14,086 nt of DNA from Clostridiaceae bacterium AF10-41 (lineage in GTDB: Bacteria > Bacillota > Clostridia > Clostridiales > Clostridiaceae). Where the stretch lies: positions 255 through 14,340 of the forward strand of contig JAQCTH010000084.1 of assembly GCA_027686065.1 (NCBI GenBank), in the 5' to 3' direction. Below are positions 1 to 7,163 of this stretch, in pieces. A program made the translations under genes and the position numbers. The notes beneath the pieces were generated by a model, which made no database searches, was not told the DNA's origin, and saw only the letters and a program-made list of their open reading frames with translations. Position 1 is the stretch's first letter. Each line of letters opens with the position of its first letter.

Positions 1-25
1 GGTTCAAATCCGGGTGGCGCCTCCA
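1..25 (+). tRNA. 3' end of a tRNA, probably tRNA-Cys (truncated by the window start)
   Basis: The first bases read as the end of a tRNA: a T loop (TTCAAAT at 3-9) flanked by GG and CC, the T-stem 3' strand CCGGG, an acceptor 3' strand TGGCGCC, discriminator T at 22 and an encoded CCA at 23-25. A U73 discriminator narrows the identity mainly to Cys or Gly, and a GGCGCC acceptor end matches firmicute tRNA-Cys from memory. The anticodon lies outside the window, so identity is inference. A terminator hairpin begins immediately after the CCA, so this is the last tRNA of its transcript. Confidence 0.75.
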
Positions 26-61
26 AAAAATCCTACAAGAATTTCTTGTAGGATTTTTTTT
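25..61 (+). terminator. Rho-independent terminator after the tRNA, likely bidirectional
   Basis: A perfect 10-bp stem (TCCTACAAGA at 31-40 with TCTTGTAGGA at 44-53) has a 3-base loop. It is followed by eight T's and preceded by six A's. The A tract becomes a T tract on the other strand, so the same hairpin can also end transcription of the minus-strand gene whose stop codon is at 129. Confidence 0.9.
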
Positions 62-128
62 ATAAGCTTTTATAGATTATAAAATAATTTAATAAATCAA
101 GATAAGAAAAAATATTGTAATAATTCAA

Positions 129-1055
129 TTAAGATTTAAACAATGATTTCTTTTGAACAAGCAAATTAGTATCACTAAAAAATTCAAATTGGGCTCCTAT
201 TGGAACTGTAATATTAGGATAATCATGACCTATTGGAATTCCACTAATTATGGGGATATTTAAAGGAACTAATTTTTGACGTATAATTTCTTCCATTGAA
301 AAATCTGTAGGCTTATTAATACAATCTGTAAAATATCCTAAAAGTACTCCACAGCTTTGTTGAAGTTTTCCACAGGAAATGAGTTGAGATAACATTCTAT
401 CCACAGCATAAGGGCTTTCATTAATATCTTCGATGAGTAAGATATTATTTTTAAAATCTATTTCATAAGGTGTTCCAATAGTTGAACATATTATTGATAA
501 ATTCCCACCAACTATATTACCGCTAAAATTTTTATTATTAAATGTTATATAATTATCACCACATAATTCTTTTAAATCATACTGGATTTTAGGACTATTA
601 TTTTGCAAAACTTTTAAAAAGAATTCTTTTGTCATAATATCATTAAAGTTTGAAGTTATCATTGGACCATGAAAGGTAGGAAACCTACAAGTCCTATTTA
701 TATAATTTAATAATAAGGTTATATCGCTATAACCACAAAATATTTTTGAATTATTTCTAATAATCTTTAGATCTAAATAAGGAGCCATTCTAATTGAACC
801 ATAGCCACCTCTAAGGCAAACTATAGCATCTACTTCTTTATCAGCGAACATAAGATTAAGATCTTCAGCACGATCTTTATCATTACCAGCTAGATATCCG
901 TAGGAATCATACAAGTGCTTTGCTTTTTTTATTTTAAAACCTAGTTTTTTAAAGATATCGATTTTATCGTCAATAAAATCTTTTGATTCAGGAGAGGCTG
1001 GAGCAATAATACCAATAGTAGAGGAATTAGTTAATGCTTTCAATTTTAACAACAT
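129..1055 (-). CDS. S66-family LD-carboxypeptidase-like serine peptidase
   Basis: This cytosolic-type S66 peptidase has no signal peptide. Family members cleave the bond before the terminal D-alanine of muropeptide tetrapeptides during wall recycling (LdcA) or detoxify microcin C-type compounds (MccF). Numbered from a GTG at 1061, the nucleophile is Ser112 in GYSDIT, with Glu211 in LLIED and His279 in IGHD completing the Ser-Glu-His triad. The CLRGGYG motif near residue 85 and FHGPM near 130 are also typical. The length of about 308 residues is normal for the family. I place the start at the ATG at 1055 because the AGGTG Shine-Dalgarno overlaps the upstream GTG; the other start adds only two residues. 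A terminator at 1095-1130 separates it from the next gene upstream, so it is probably transcribed alone. LdcA versus MccF function cannot be decided here. Confidence 0.88.
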   Translation of the reverse strand: MLLKLKALTNSSTIGIIAPASPESKDFIDDKIDIFKKLGFKIKKAKHLYDSYGYLAGNDKDRAEDLNLMFADKEVDAIVCLRGGYGSIRMAPYLDLKIIRNNSKIFCGYSDITLLLNYINRTCRFPTFHGPMITSNFNDIMTKEFFLKVLQNNSPKIQYDLKELCGDNYITFNNKNFSGNIVGGNLSIICSTIGTPYEIDFKNNILLIEDINESPYAVDRMLSQLISCGKLQQSCGVLLGYFTDCINKPTDFSMEEIIRQKLVPLNIPIISGIPIGHDYPNITVPIGAQFEFFSDTNLLVQKKSLFKS

Positions 1056-1094
1056 ATACACCTACTTAAAATTATTTATATGTTAATATACTAC

Positions 1095-1130
1095 AAAAAA
1101 AATAAAGCTAGTACTTCAACTAGCTTTATT
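1095..1130 (-). terminator. Rho-independent terminator of the corA-like gene
   Basis: A perfect 12-bp stem pairs AATAAAGCTAGT (1101-1112) with ACTAGCTTTATT (1119-1130) around a 6-base loop. The A tract at 1095-1102 reads as a T tract on the minus strand. It lies directly after the TAG stop of the corA-like gene and isolates it from the S66 peptidase gene downstream. Confidence 0.88.
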
Positions 1131-1131
1131 T

Positions 1132-2079
1132 CTAAGAGAACATATCTTTTCTATATAATATATATGCAGTACCAAGGCTTAATATTAACGTTGCAATCAT
1201 AGTAATTTCGAAACCATACTCATTATGTATAAGTGGCATCCTAATAAAGTTCATTCCAAATATTCCACCAATAACAGTAGGAATAGCCATTATTATAGTA
1301 ACTGATGCTAAAACCTTCATAACTATATTTAAATTGTTTGAAATAACAGAAGCAAAAAAGTCCATAGTACTTGCAAGGATATTACTGTATATTTCTGTCA
1401 TTTCAATAGCTTGTTTATTTTCAATTATAACATCTTCTAATACATCTTGGTCTTCTTCATATTTCTGCATTATTTCTAATTTAAGCATTTTTTCTAAGGT
1501 TATCTCATTAGCTTTAAGAGATGTTGAGAAGTAAACTAATGATTTTTCTAATGAATGTAATTGAATTAATTCTCTATTTTTCATTGATTTATGTAATCTT
1601 TTCTCTATCATTAAACTTTTTTTATCAATTTGACGTAAATAAATTAAATAAGATGTTGATATCCTATTTAATATTTGTAATATAAATCTTGATTTCTTAA
1701 ATGAATAGAATGATTTAACTTTACCATTTATAAAATCTGTTAAAATACGACTATTTTTTAGACATATAGTAATGATTTGCTTTTCAGTATGAATTATTGC
1801 TAAAGGATATGTATCATATGTAAGAGAGTTATCTTCCATTTCTGTAAAAGGAATATCAACTACAACTAATAAACAGTTATCTTCTATATCTATACGAGAG
1901 GTCTCTTCATCATCAAGTGGAGCCTTTAAGAATGACAAAGGAACTCCTGTTTTTTTAGAAATTAAAATTAACTCTTCATCTGAAGGTGCTATTATATTGA
2001 TCCAACAACCAGATTCCAAATTATCAAGTACCTTTAATGTTGGATTTTGCTCGCTAATACTCTTGTAAATTTGTATCAT
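1132..2079 (-). CDS. corA: CorA-family divalent metal ion transporter
   Basis: This is an inner-membrane pentameric channel-type transporter of the CorA/2-TM-GxN family, usually for Mg2+ (some members carry Co2+, Ni2+ or Zn2+). At 315 residues it has the normal length. The N-terminal 250 residues are soluble and helix-rich at the end, as in the cytoplasmic funnel. The first membrane helix is about 253-273 and ends in the signature GMN (residues 275-277, within GGIFGMNF). The second helix is about 291-309, with a short basic tail. The periplasmic loop RMPLIHNEYG carries a glutamate, as in many family members. The start is supported by AAGGAGGTTAATT before the ATG. It appears monocistronic, with its own promoter and terminator. 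The substrate cannot be read from the sequence. Confidence 0.93.
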   Translation of the reverse strand: MIQIYKSISEQNPTLKVLDNLESGCWINIIAPSDEELILISKKTGVPLSFLKAPLDDEETSRIDIEDNCLLVVVDIPFTEMEDNSLTYDTYPLAIIHTEKQIITICLKNSRILTDFINGKVKSFYSFKKSRFILQILNRISTSYLIYLRQIDKKSLMIEKRLHKSMKNRELIQLHSLEKSLVYFSTSLKANEITLEKMLKLEIMQKYEEDQDVLEDVIIENKQAIEMTEIYSNILASTMDFFASVISNNLNIVMKVLASVTIIMAIPTVIGGIFGMNFIRMPLIHNEYGFEITMIATLILSLGTAYILYRKDMFS

Positions 2080-2110
2080 AATTAACCTCCTTAAATAGAT
2101 TCCAAAGTTA

Positions 2111-2138
2111 ATTATACTATTAATATGGCTATTTGGAA
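2111..2138 (-). promoter_or_regulatory. Candidate sigma-A promoter for corA
   Basis: On the minus strand a perfect TATAAT (plus positions 2111-2116) lies about 30 bases upstream of the start codon. A weak -35, TTCCAA (2133-2138), is at 16-bp spacing. The -10 is exact, but in such AT-rich DNA a chance match is possible. No Mg2+-responsive leader is visible in the short 5' region. Confidence 0.45.
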
Positions 2139-2173
2139 TATAATAAATAAAATTTATATAAAAATCATGTATA

Positions 2174-2218
2174 TAATAAGAAAAGATATATAGTGCTTAT
2201 CTAAACGCTATATATCTT
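2174..2218 (-). terminator. Probable terminator of the M20 gene
   Basis: An 11-bp perfect stem (AAGATATATAG at 2183-2193 with CTATATATCTT at 2208-2218) can extend by one G-U and one G-C pair around a 10-base loop. On the minus strand it is followed by TTCTTATT, a moderate T-rich tail. It lies just past the TAA stop at 2229. The stem is AT-rich, so it is weaker than the other terminators in this window. Confidence 0.6.
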
Positions 2219-2228
2219 GTATATAAAT

Positions 2229-3380
2229 TTATTTCTTATAAAATTCACTTTTTACTTCTGATAAAAGATTTTCATTGAGTATAATATCGTATCCTGTAAA
2301 TGATAATGATAATGCAGCTTTCATAGCTTCATCAAATGCATAATCTGTTATAGTGGCTTTAGCAAATTCTTTTGTACCATATTTTACATCTTCATTAGGA
2401 ACTACAGAAATATATGGATGGATGCAAGGAACCTTTTTACTTACTATTCCTAAACTTAATCCAGAATAAATATCTCTAGGCTCTGCAATGTTTATTATTC
2501 CATTTTCTTTTAAGTTATGACTAAATAATCTATTTAAAGTTCTGTTTGTTATTAATTCTTCATTTTCAGGTTCATACAAAGAAATTGAATATTGTACTCT
2601 TATTAATTTAGAAACGTAAATAGCTATTTCTCTTAGCTTACTTTCAGCTATTTTTGCTATATCCATTTCTTTAGCCCTAATATAAAATTTAGCTTCAGAT
2701 TCTAGTGGTAACAATAAAGGTGTGAATCCTCCATTAGATAAAATAGAATTGACTTCTACATCTTCAGGAAAGCCTTTTAATAATGAATTTAGAATATTAA
2801 AAGTTAAAAGTATTCCATCTAATGAGGTATAAGTACCTTTATTCAAAAAACTTAAGCCACTATGTCCTATAAATTTAATGCTTAAAGGAATTATTGCAGA
2901 TGAACTTCCACTTTCAGAAGTCACAATATCAGGGTGTGCAAGTAGTACTACATCTATATCATCAAATACTCCTTGTTTAACCATAACGGATTTTGTTCCA
3001 CCTAGATACTCACCTGGACACCCTATAATTATTACGCTACCACCTATTTTTTCTATTATTGAACCTAAGGATAATGCAGCTGCAATTGAAGTAGTAGTCA
3101 ATAAGTTATGACCAGTTAAATGCCCTTCACCTGGAACCGCATCATATTCACATATAAAACAAATCTTAGGACACCCTTTACCTTTAGAAGCATAAAATGA
3201 TGTTTCTAAATCCAAAAATTTCTTTTTTACCTCAAAGTTATTATTAATTAAAAAGTCGCAAATGTAATTATAACCATTATATTCTTTATAACTTTCTTCT
3301 GGATTATTATGTAAATAAGAGTTTAAATTTTTTATATCATCTTTATGTTTTTCTAAATTGCTAATCATTTCTTGTTTCAT
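2229..3380 (-). CDS. M20D amidohydrolase/peptidase homologue with degenerate metal site
   Basis: The 383 residues follow the M20D pattern (aminobenzoyl-glutamate, hippurate or N-acyl-amino-acid hydrolases, PM20D2-like): LHNNPE at 23-28, EYDAVPG at 78-84, GHLTGHN at 86-92, CPGEY at 121-125, AHPD at 148-151 and a dimerization lid at about 165-275. Several residues that normally bind the two metal ions are replaced. The usual GHACGHN Cys is Thr89. The second Glu of the usual PAEE is Tyr125. The His of the usual HT-x-EF is Gly335. The lid His expected in GKAAHA is also missing (GHSGLS). His91, Glu124 and His149 remain. The start is supported by GGGAGG 8 bases before the ATG. The gene stands alone and diverges from csfB. 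It may be a non-catalytic binding protein or a mono-metal enzyme; the substrate is unknown. Confidence 0.85.
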   Translation of the reverse strand: MKQEMISNLEKHKDDIKNLNSYLHNNPEESYKEYNGYNYICDFLINNNFEVKKKFLDLETSFYASKGKGCPKICFICEYDAVPGEGHLTGHNLLTTTSIAAALSLGSIIEKIGGSVIIIGCPGEYLGGTKSVMVKQGVFDDIDVVLLAHPDIVTSESGSSSAIIPLSIKFIGHSGLSFLNKGTYTSLDGILLTFNILNSLLKGFPEDVEVNSILSNGGFTPLLLPLESEAKFYIRAKEMDIAKIAESKLREIAIYVSKLIRVQYSISLYEPENEELITNRTLNRLFSHNLKENGIINIAEPRDIYSGLSLGIVSKKVPCIHPYISVVPNEDVKYGTKEFAKATITDYAFDEAMKAALSLSFTGYDIILNENLLSEVKSEFYKK

Positions 3381-3461
3381 AGTATCTTCCTCCCAAATTA
3401 TCTTATTTTTAAGTTTCCCTTAAATACAAATAATTATTTATTAAATATAACTTTTTAGAAA

Positions 3462-3492
3462 AGTATAAGAATACAATTATTAGGTGAGAATT
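3462..3492 (+). promoter_or_regulatory. Candidate sigma-F-type promoter for csfB
   Basis: AGTATA (3462-3467), a 15-base spacer and GGTGAGAATT (3483-3492) fit the forespore sigma-F pattern (a GYATA-type -35, about 15 bases, then GGnrAnAnT). The expected start is near 3500, 27 bases before the csfB ATG. csfB is sigma-F controlled in B. subtilis, which agrees. A sigma-A-like TATAAT overlaps at 3492-3497 but has no good -35. Because tmk downstream is essential, some vegetative transcription must also enter this region. Confidence 0.5.
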
Positions 3493-3526
3493 ATAATAAA
3501 AAATTATTATAAAAGGATGAGGTTGT

Positions 3527-3736
3527 ATGGATTTATTAATAAAAGGTATAGATAAGAATGAAAATAAATGTAAGGTTTGTGGAAATGAAATATATAGTGA
3601 TATAATTATAGAAAAAAGCTTATTATGTCAATATTGCAACAATAAGATATCTAATATAAGCGTAGATGATTTTGAATACGATTATTATAAGGAAAAGGTT
3701 AAAGATTGGCTTTTAAGTAATTACAATATAAAATGA
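3527..3736 (+). CDS. csfB: CsfB/Gin anti-sigma factor zinc-finger protein
   Basis: This 69-residue protein has two CxxC knuckles, C15-KV-C18 and C34-QY-C37, spaced as in Gin, the zinc-binding anti-sigma factor that holds forespore sigma-G inactive until engulfment is complete. The C-terminal half is acidic and aromatic (DDFEYDYYKEK), as expected of a sigma-binding segment. The position directly upstream of tmk and the yaaQ-holB-yaaT block matches the B. subtilis order, where csfB starts this cluster; xpaC, yaaN and yaaO are missing here. The start is preceded by AAAGGATGAGG. Translation ends 16 bases before tmk, so the two are probably co-transcribed. Identification rests on the cysteine pattern, the size and synteny. 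Confidence 0.85.
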   Translation: MDLLIKGIDKNENKCKVCGNEIYSDIIIEKSLLCQYCNNKISNISVDDFEYDYYKEKVKDWLLSNYNIK

Positions 3737-3752
3737 TATGAGGTATAAATAA

Positions 3753-4382
3753 ATGAACAGAGGAAAATTTATAGTATTTGAAGGTGGAGAAGGATCTGGT
3801 AAAAGTACAATTTTAGAAATGGTATATGAATATTTAATTGAAAATAAGGTAGATTGTATCAAAACAAGAGAACCAGGTGGAATTAAAATATCAGAGGATA
3901 TAAGAAAAATAATATTAGATACTAAAAATACTAGTATGGATGCTAAAACAGAAGCTTTATTATATACGGCAGCAAGAAGACAGCATTTGGTAGAAAGAGT
4001 TGTACCAAAGTTGAATGATGGTGTAATAGTTTTATGTGATAGATTTATATATTCATCATTAGCTTATCAGGGATATGCAAGAGGAATAGGAATGAATGAT
4101 ATATATCAAATAAATAAATTTGCAGTTGGAGAGTACATGCCTGATTTAAATATTTTATTTGATGTATCTCCACAAATAGGATTATCAAGAATAAATAAAA
4201 ATAAAGATAGAGAAGTAAATAGATTAGATTTAGAAAAAATGGATTTTCATAATATGGTTAGGGAAGGTTATCATAAGCTATACGAAGAAAATAAAGATAA
4301 ATTCATAAAAGTAAACGCTGAAAAATCAATAGAAGAAGTCTTTAGTGAAGTTAAGGAAATAATTATTAACTTTATTGAATAA
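3753..4382 (+). CDS. tmk: Thymidylate kinase
   Basis: The enzyme phosphorylates dTMP to dTDP with ATP, an essential cytosolic step of dTTP synthesis. The P-loop is GGEGSGKST (11-19), the dTMP-binding REPGG is at 39-43, the DRF motif with the SSLAYQG helix is at 96-107, and the flexible LID with RLDLE is at about 146-162. At 209 residues it has normal family length. A GAGG Shine-Dalgarno lies 9 bases before the ATG. The gene follows csfB by 16 bases and precedes darA by about 90 bases, a gap that contains a possible internal promoter. The assignment is firm. Confidence 0.97.
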   Translation: MNRGKFIVFEGGEGSGKSTILEMVYEYLIENKVDCIKTREPGGIKISEDIRKIILDTKNTSMDAKTEALLYTAARRQHLVERVVPKLNDGVIVLCDRFIYSSLAYQGYARGIGMNDIYQINKFAVGEYMPDLNILFDVSPQIGLSRINKNKDREVNRLDLEKMDFHNMVREGYHKLYEENKDKFIKVNAEKSIEEVFSEVKEIIINFIE

Positions 4383-4406
4383 AATAGAATATAGAAAAAT
4401 TTTTTA

Positions 4407-4435
4407 ATTAATTTTTATCTCTTTTATGATAGAAT
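4407..4435 (+). promoter_or_regulatory. Possible internal promoter before darA
   Basis: TGATAGAAT (4427-4435) is an extended -10 (TGn-TAGAAT). At 16-17 bp upstream only a poor -35 (TTAATT or ATTAAT) is present. The 90-base tmk-darA gap is longer than other gaps in this operon, which favours an internal start. No clear terminator hairpin precedes it, so read-through from tmk is also likely. Confidence 0.4.
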
Positions 4436-4472
4436 ATTGTTAAAGGAGTATAAATTTATTGGAGGGGTTAAT

Positions 4473-4802
4473 ATGAAGTTAGTAATAGCTATGGTACAAG
4501 ACGATGATGCTTTAGATTTAGTTGATGCAATGACAGAGGCTGGATTTAGAGTCACTAAATTAGCATCTACTGGAGGATTTTTAAAGTCAGGAAATACAAC
4601 ATTGATCATAGGAGTAGAAGAAAGCAAAGTTAAAGATGTTATAGATGTTGTAGAAGATATTTGTAAAACTAGAAAACAAATTATAACAACACCAACTCCT
4701 ATTACAGGAAATGTTGATATGTATATGTCTTATCCTATAGAAATTGAAGTTGGAGGGGCAACTGTATTTGTTATAGATGTAGATCAGTTTATTAAAATAT
4801 AA
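4473..4802 (+). CDS. darA: DarA/PstA-type cyclic-di-AMP-binding PII-like protein (YaaQ)
   Basis: This 109-residue PII-like protein belongs to the YaaQ family, whose members (DarA in Bacillus, PstA in Listeria and Staphylococcus) form trimers that bind c-di-AMP. Conserved features include MKLVIAMVQDDDA at the N-terminus, Arg26, the GGFLKSGNTT loop at 34-43 that contacts the nucleotide, IIGVEE near 45-50, and the C-terminal strand GGATVFVIDVDQF. I chose the ATG at 4473 because GGAGGGG sits 6 bases before it; an upstream TTG at 4437 would add 12 unlikely residues. The gene lies between tmk and holB as in Bacillus, but yaaR is missing. The ligand is known for homologues, while the downstream target is unknown in the family as far as I know. 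Confidence 0.93.
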   Translation: MKLVIAMVQDDDALDLVDAMTEAGFRVTKLASTGGFLKSGNTTLIIGVEESKVKDVIDVVEDICKTRKQIITTPTPITGNVDMYMSYPIEIEVGGATVFVIDVDQFIKI

Positions 4803-4819
4803 TTACATTGGAGGGTGTA

Positions 4820-5755
4820 ATGGGACATTTTATTGGACACGAAAGAATAATTGAAAGTTTAAGGAAAAGAATATTAACCGGAGAAATTTCCCATGCACAT
4901 ATAATTGTTGGAGAAGATGGTATTGGAAAAAGTAATTTAGCTAAATTACTAGCAATAAATATATTAGGCGGTCATCAAGATAGAAATTATGTTGATATTG
5001 TAAATTATAGATGCAAAAAGTCTTCTTTTGGAGTAGATGATGTAAGAGACATAGTGGGTGAAGTAAGTAAGAAGCCATTTGAAGGAGATAAGAAGGTTAT
5101 AATAATTCATGATGGAAATAAGATGACGGTGCAAGCTCAAAATGCTCTTTTGAAAACTATAGAAGAGCCACCAAAAGGTGTATTTATAATTTTATTATGT
5201 GAAAGTTTAGAACTTATTTTAGATACTATAAAATCAAGATGTCAGATATATAAATTAACTCCACTAACAAAAGATGAAGTTAAACTTTATATAGAAAGAT
5301 TAGGAACAGAGGATTATAGTAATGAAGAAGTTAAAGCTGCAATTTCATATAGTGAAGGTATCCCAGGAAAAGCAGAAAAGTTTTTAAAGGATTCCTCATT
5401 AAAGGATTTAAGAGATTTATTAATTGATTTGCTATATATATTAGTTAATGGAAATCTTCAAAACTTATTAGATTTTGAAGTTAAGATATTATCATATAAG
5501 GATAAAAAGGAAGAAGTATTAAACATTTTAGCCTCCTTTATAAGAGATATAATTGTCTATAAAGAAGTAAATGAAATTAATGTAATAATAAATGGGGATA
5601 AAATAGAAAATATAAAACAGTTAGCTATTGAAATGTCCTATAAGAAGCTTAATAAGATTATTGACAAAATAGGAGAGGCTAGAAAAACAATATTAAGCAA
5701 TTCGAATTTTCAATTAACTATTAGAGTAATGCTTATAGGATTTATGGAGGTTTAA
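4820..5755 (+). CDS. holB: DNA polymerase III delta' subunit
   Basis: This is the clamp-loader delta' subunit, which works with delta and tau to load the sliding clamp. The N-terminal AAA+ fold begins with MGHFIGHERI. A Walker-A-like GEDGIGKS lies at 31-38, QNALLKTIEEPP at 107-118 and the SRC arginine-finger motif at 139-141; helical domains follow to residue 311. The usual four-cysteine zinc module after the P-loop helix is absent: the region around 48-65 has no CxxC and runs ILGGHQDRNYVDIV instead. The ATG at 4820 follows TTGGAGGGTGTA; a TTG upstream overlaps that ribosome-binding site and is rejected. The last codons contain the Shine-Dalgarno of yaaT, so the two genes are translationally linked. 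Confidence 0.93.
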   Translation: MGHFIGHERIIESLRKRILTGEISHAHIIVGEDGIGKSNLAKLLAINILGGHQDRNYVDIVNYRCKKSSFGVDDVRDIVGEVSKKPFEGDKKVIIIHDGNKMTVQAQNALLKTIEEPPKGVFIILLCESLELILDTIKSRCQIYKLTPLTKDEVKLYIERLGTEDYSNEEVKAAISYSEGIPGKAEKFLKDSSLKDLRDLLIDLLYILVNGNLQNLLDFEVKILSYKDKKEEVLNILASFIRDIIVYKEVNEINVIINGDKIENIKQLAIEMSYKKLNKIIDKIGEARKTILSNSNFQLTIRVMLIGFMEV

Positions 5756-5757
5756 TA

Positions 5758-6663
5758 ATGATAAAAGTTGTAGGTATAAGATTTAAAAAAGCCGGTAAGA
5801 TATATTATTTTGATCCAAATGGATTAAGTATAAAAAAAGGTGATTTTGCGGTTGTAGAAACAGCAAGAGGAATAGAGTTTGGAGAATGTGTAATAGGCAT
5901 TAAAGAAATATCAGAGTCAGATATAGTAGCTCCTCTAAAAAGTGTTTTAAGAGTTGCTGAAGAGGATGATATAAGTAAACATAAAAATAATAAATTAAAA
6001 GAAAAAGATGCCTTAGAAATATGCTTAAAGAAAATAGAAGAACATGCACTAAATATGAAATTAATAGATGTAGAGTATACTTTTGATAATAATAAAGTTA
6101 TATTTTATTTTACAGCAGATGGAAGAGTTGACTTTAGGGAGTTAGTTAAGGACTTAGCCACTATATTTAAAACAAGAATAGAGTTAAGACAAATTGGTGT
6201 TAGAGATGAAGCAAAAATGCTAGGAGGCTTAGGGCCTTGTGGAAGACCTCTTTGTTGTTCAACTTTTTTAGGAGATTTCGCATCAGTATCTATAAAAATG
6301 GCAAAGGAACAGAATTTATCACTTAATCCAACTAAGATATCAGGGATATGTGGAAGACTTATGTGTTGTTTAAATTATGAACAAAGTACTTATGAGGATA
6401 TAAGAAAGAGATTACCTAAAGTTGAATCAATTGTCAAAATAGGTGATGTAAAAGGCGAAGTAGTAGGTAATAACATAGTTAAGGAAAGTGTAAAGGTTAA
6501 ATATAGAAGAGGCGATGAAGAAGTTATAGAAGAGTTTAAAATAGACAATATTGAGCTTATAGAAGGTAGCTACGAAGATTCAGTAGATGAATCAGATATA
6601 AAGCTAGAAATTGAATCACCAGAGGATAAAAAATTATTAAAAGATCTTATTAAAGAGAATTAG
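5758..6663 (+). CDS. yaaT: RicT/YaaT, PSP1-domain iron-sulfur protein of the Y-complex
   Basis: This 301-residue PSP1 protein corresponds to B. subtilis YaaT (RicT). With YmcA and YlbF, RicT forms a 4Fe-4S-containing complex that helps RNase Y mature mRNAs and promotes Spo0A phosphorylation, competence and biofilm formation. The family cysteines are present: C161 in LGPCGRPLCC, then C166 and C167, C198 in GICGRLMCC, then C203 and C204. The N-terminal VVGIRFKKAGKIYYFDP and GIEFGECV are also typical. The tail beyond about residue 265 is acidic. GGAGG is embedded in the last holB codons and the ATG lies 2 bases after the holB stop, giving tight coupling. The location next to holB matches Bacillus. 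Confidence 0.93.
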   Translation: MIKVVGIRFKKAGKIYYFDPNGLSIKKGDFAVVETARGIEFGECVIGIKEISESDIVAPLKSVLRVAEEDDISKHKNNKLKEKDALEICLKKIEEHALNMKLIDVEYTFDNNKVIFYFTADGRVDFRELVKDLATIFKTRIELRQIGVRDEAKMLGGLGPCGRPLCCSTFLGDFASVSIKMAKEQNLSLNPTKISGICGRLMCCLNYEQSTYEDIRKRLPKVESIVKIGDVKGEVVGNNIVKESVKVKYRRGDEEVIEEFKIDNIELIEGSYEDSVDESDIKLEIESPEDKKLLKDLIKEN

Positions 6664-6675
6664 GGGGGAAGTTGA

Positions 6676-6879
6676 ATGAAGTCAGTATTAAAGATAGCTA
6701 ATCTTAATACAAATAATGATGTTATTAACATAAGAGAAGCTATATCACATAATGAAGGGGTTATTGCTTGTGAAATTAATTTAGATAAACAAGAAGTAAA
6801 TGTAGTATATGATGATAAAAGCATAAGAGTTGATGCGATAGCAATATCAATTGAAGAAGCAGGATATAGCGTAATCTAA
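6676..6879 (+). CDS. Small HMA-fold protein lacking the CxxC metal site
   Basis: The 67 residues follow the beta-alpha-beta-beta-alpha-beta plan of heavy-metal-associated (copper chaperone) domains. The evidence is an N-terminal strand SVLKIANL, a helix after it, GVIACEINLDKQEVNVVYDD in the middle and DAIAISIEEAGYSVI at the end. The metal-binding GMTCxxC loop reads NLNTNND (about 9-15), so neither thiol is present; the only cysteine, C32, is in the second strand. GGGGGG precedes the ATG by 7 bases, and the gene starts 12 bases after yaaT, so it is probably the last gene of that operon. It is unlikely to carry Cu+ in the usual way. The fold assignment comes from the pattern alone. Confidence 0.75.
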   Translation: MKSVLKIANLNTNNDVINIREAISHNEGVIACEINLDKQEVNVVYDDKSIRVDAIAISIEEAGYSVI

Positions 6880-6916
6880 AGTCTATCATCAATAGTGTAT
6901 AAATTCTTCTTAAGCC

Positions 6917-6945
6917 TTTTAAAAATTAAATCATTGTGATAGAAT
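6917..6945 (+). promoter_or_regulatory. Probable promoter of the ferredoxin gene
   Basis: TGTGATAGAAT ends at 6945 and is an extended -10 (TGn-TAGAAT at 6940-6945). A weak -35, TTTTAA (6917-6922), lies 17 bp upstream. The 108-base gap after the HMA-like gene and the terminator after the ferredoxin gene suggest a separate, strongly expressed transcript. The core TGATAGAATAT matches the one before darA. Confidence 0.5.
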
Positions 6946-6987
6946 ATAGATTGTGAAATAAATTTATAATATTAGGAGGTGCTTTTT

Positions 6988-7158
6988 ATGGCATTTAAAA
7001 TTGAAGATTCATGTGTAAACTGTGGCGCATGTGCTGCAGAATGTCCAGTTAATGCTATAAGTCAAGGAGATACTCAATTCGTTATCGATGAGGATACTTG
7101 CATAGATTGTGGAAACTGTGCAAATGTTTGTCCAGTAGGAGCTCCAGTACAAGCATAA
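6988..7158 (+). CDS. 2[4Fe-4S] clostridial-type ferredoxin
   Basis: A 56-residue protein, MAFKIEDSCVNCG... to ...CPVGAPVQA, with two complete cluster motifs: C9-x2-C12-x2-C15-x3-C19-P and C38-x2-C41-x2-C44-x3-C48-P. The size and pseudo-twofold symmetry are those of the classic low-potential clostridial ferredoxin. Such ferredoxins accept electrons from pyruvate:ferredoxin oxidoreductase and pass them to hydrogenase and other partners in the cytosol. AGGAGGT precedes the ATG by 7 bases, an excellent ribosome-binding site, and a strong terminator follows, so it is monocistronic and likely abundant. Which of several paralogous ferredoxins this is cannot be judged from the window. Confidence 0.96.
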   Translation: MAFKIEDSCVNCGACAAECPVNAISQGDTQFVIDEDTCIDCGNCANVCPVGAPVQA

Positions 7159-7163
7159 TTTAC

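Noticed and set aside
3408..3424. Inverted repeat TTTAAG-TTTCC-CTTAAA upstream of the M20 gene
   Set aside because: A 6-bp AT-rich repeat without a recognised regulator family or a clear promoter is too weak to call an operator.
4437..4472. Upstream TTG start extending darA by 12 residues
   Set aside because: GGAGGGG lies at proper spacing only for the ATG at 4473, and the family begins with MKLVIAMVQDDD.
4808..4819. Upstream TTG start for holB
   Set aside because: It overlaps the TTGGAGGG ribosome-binding site of the ATG at 4820.
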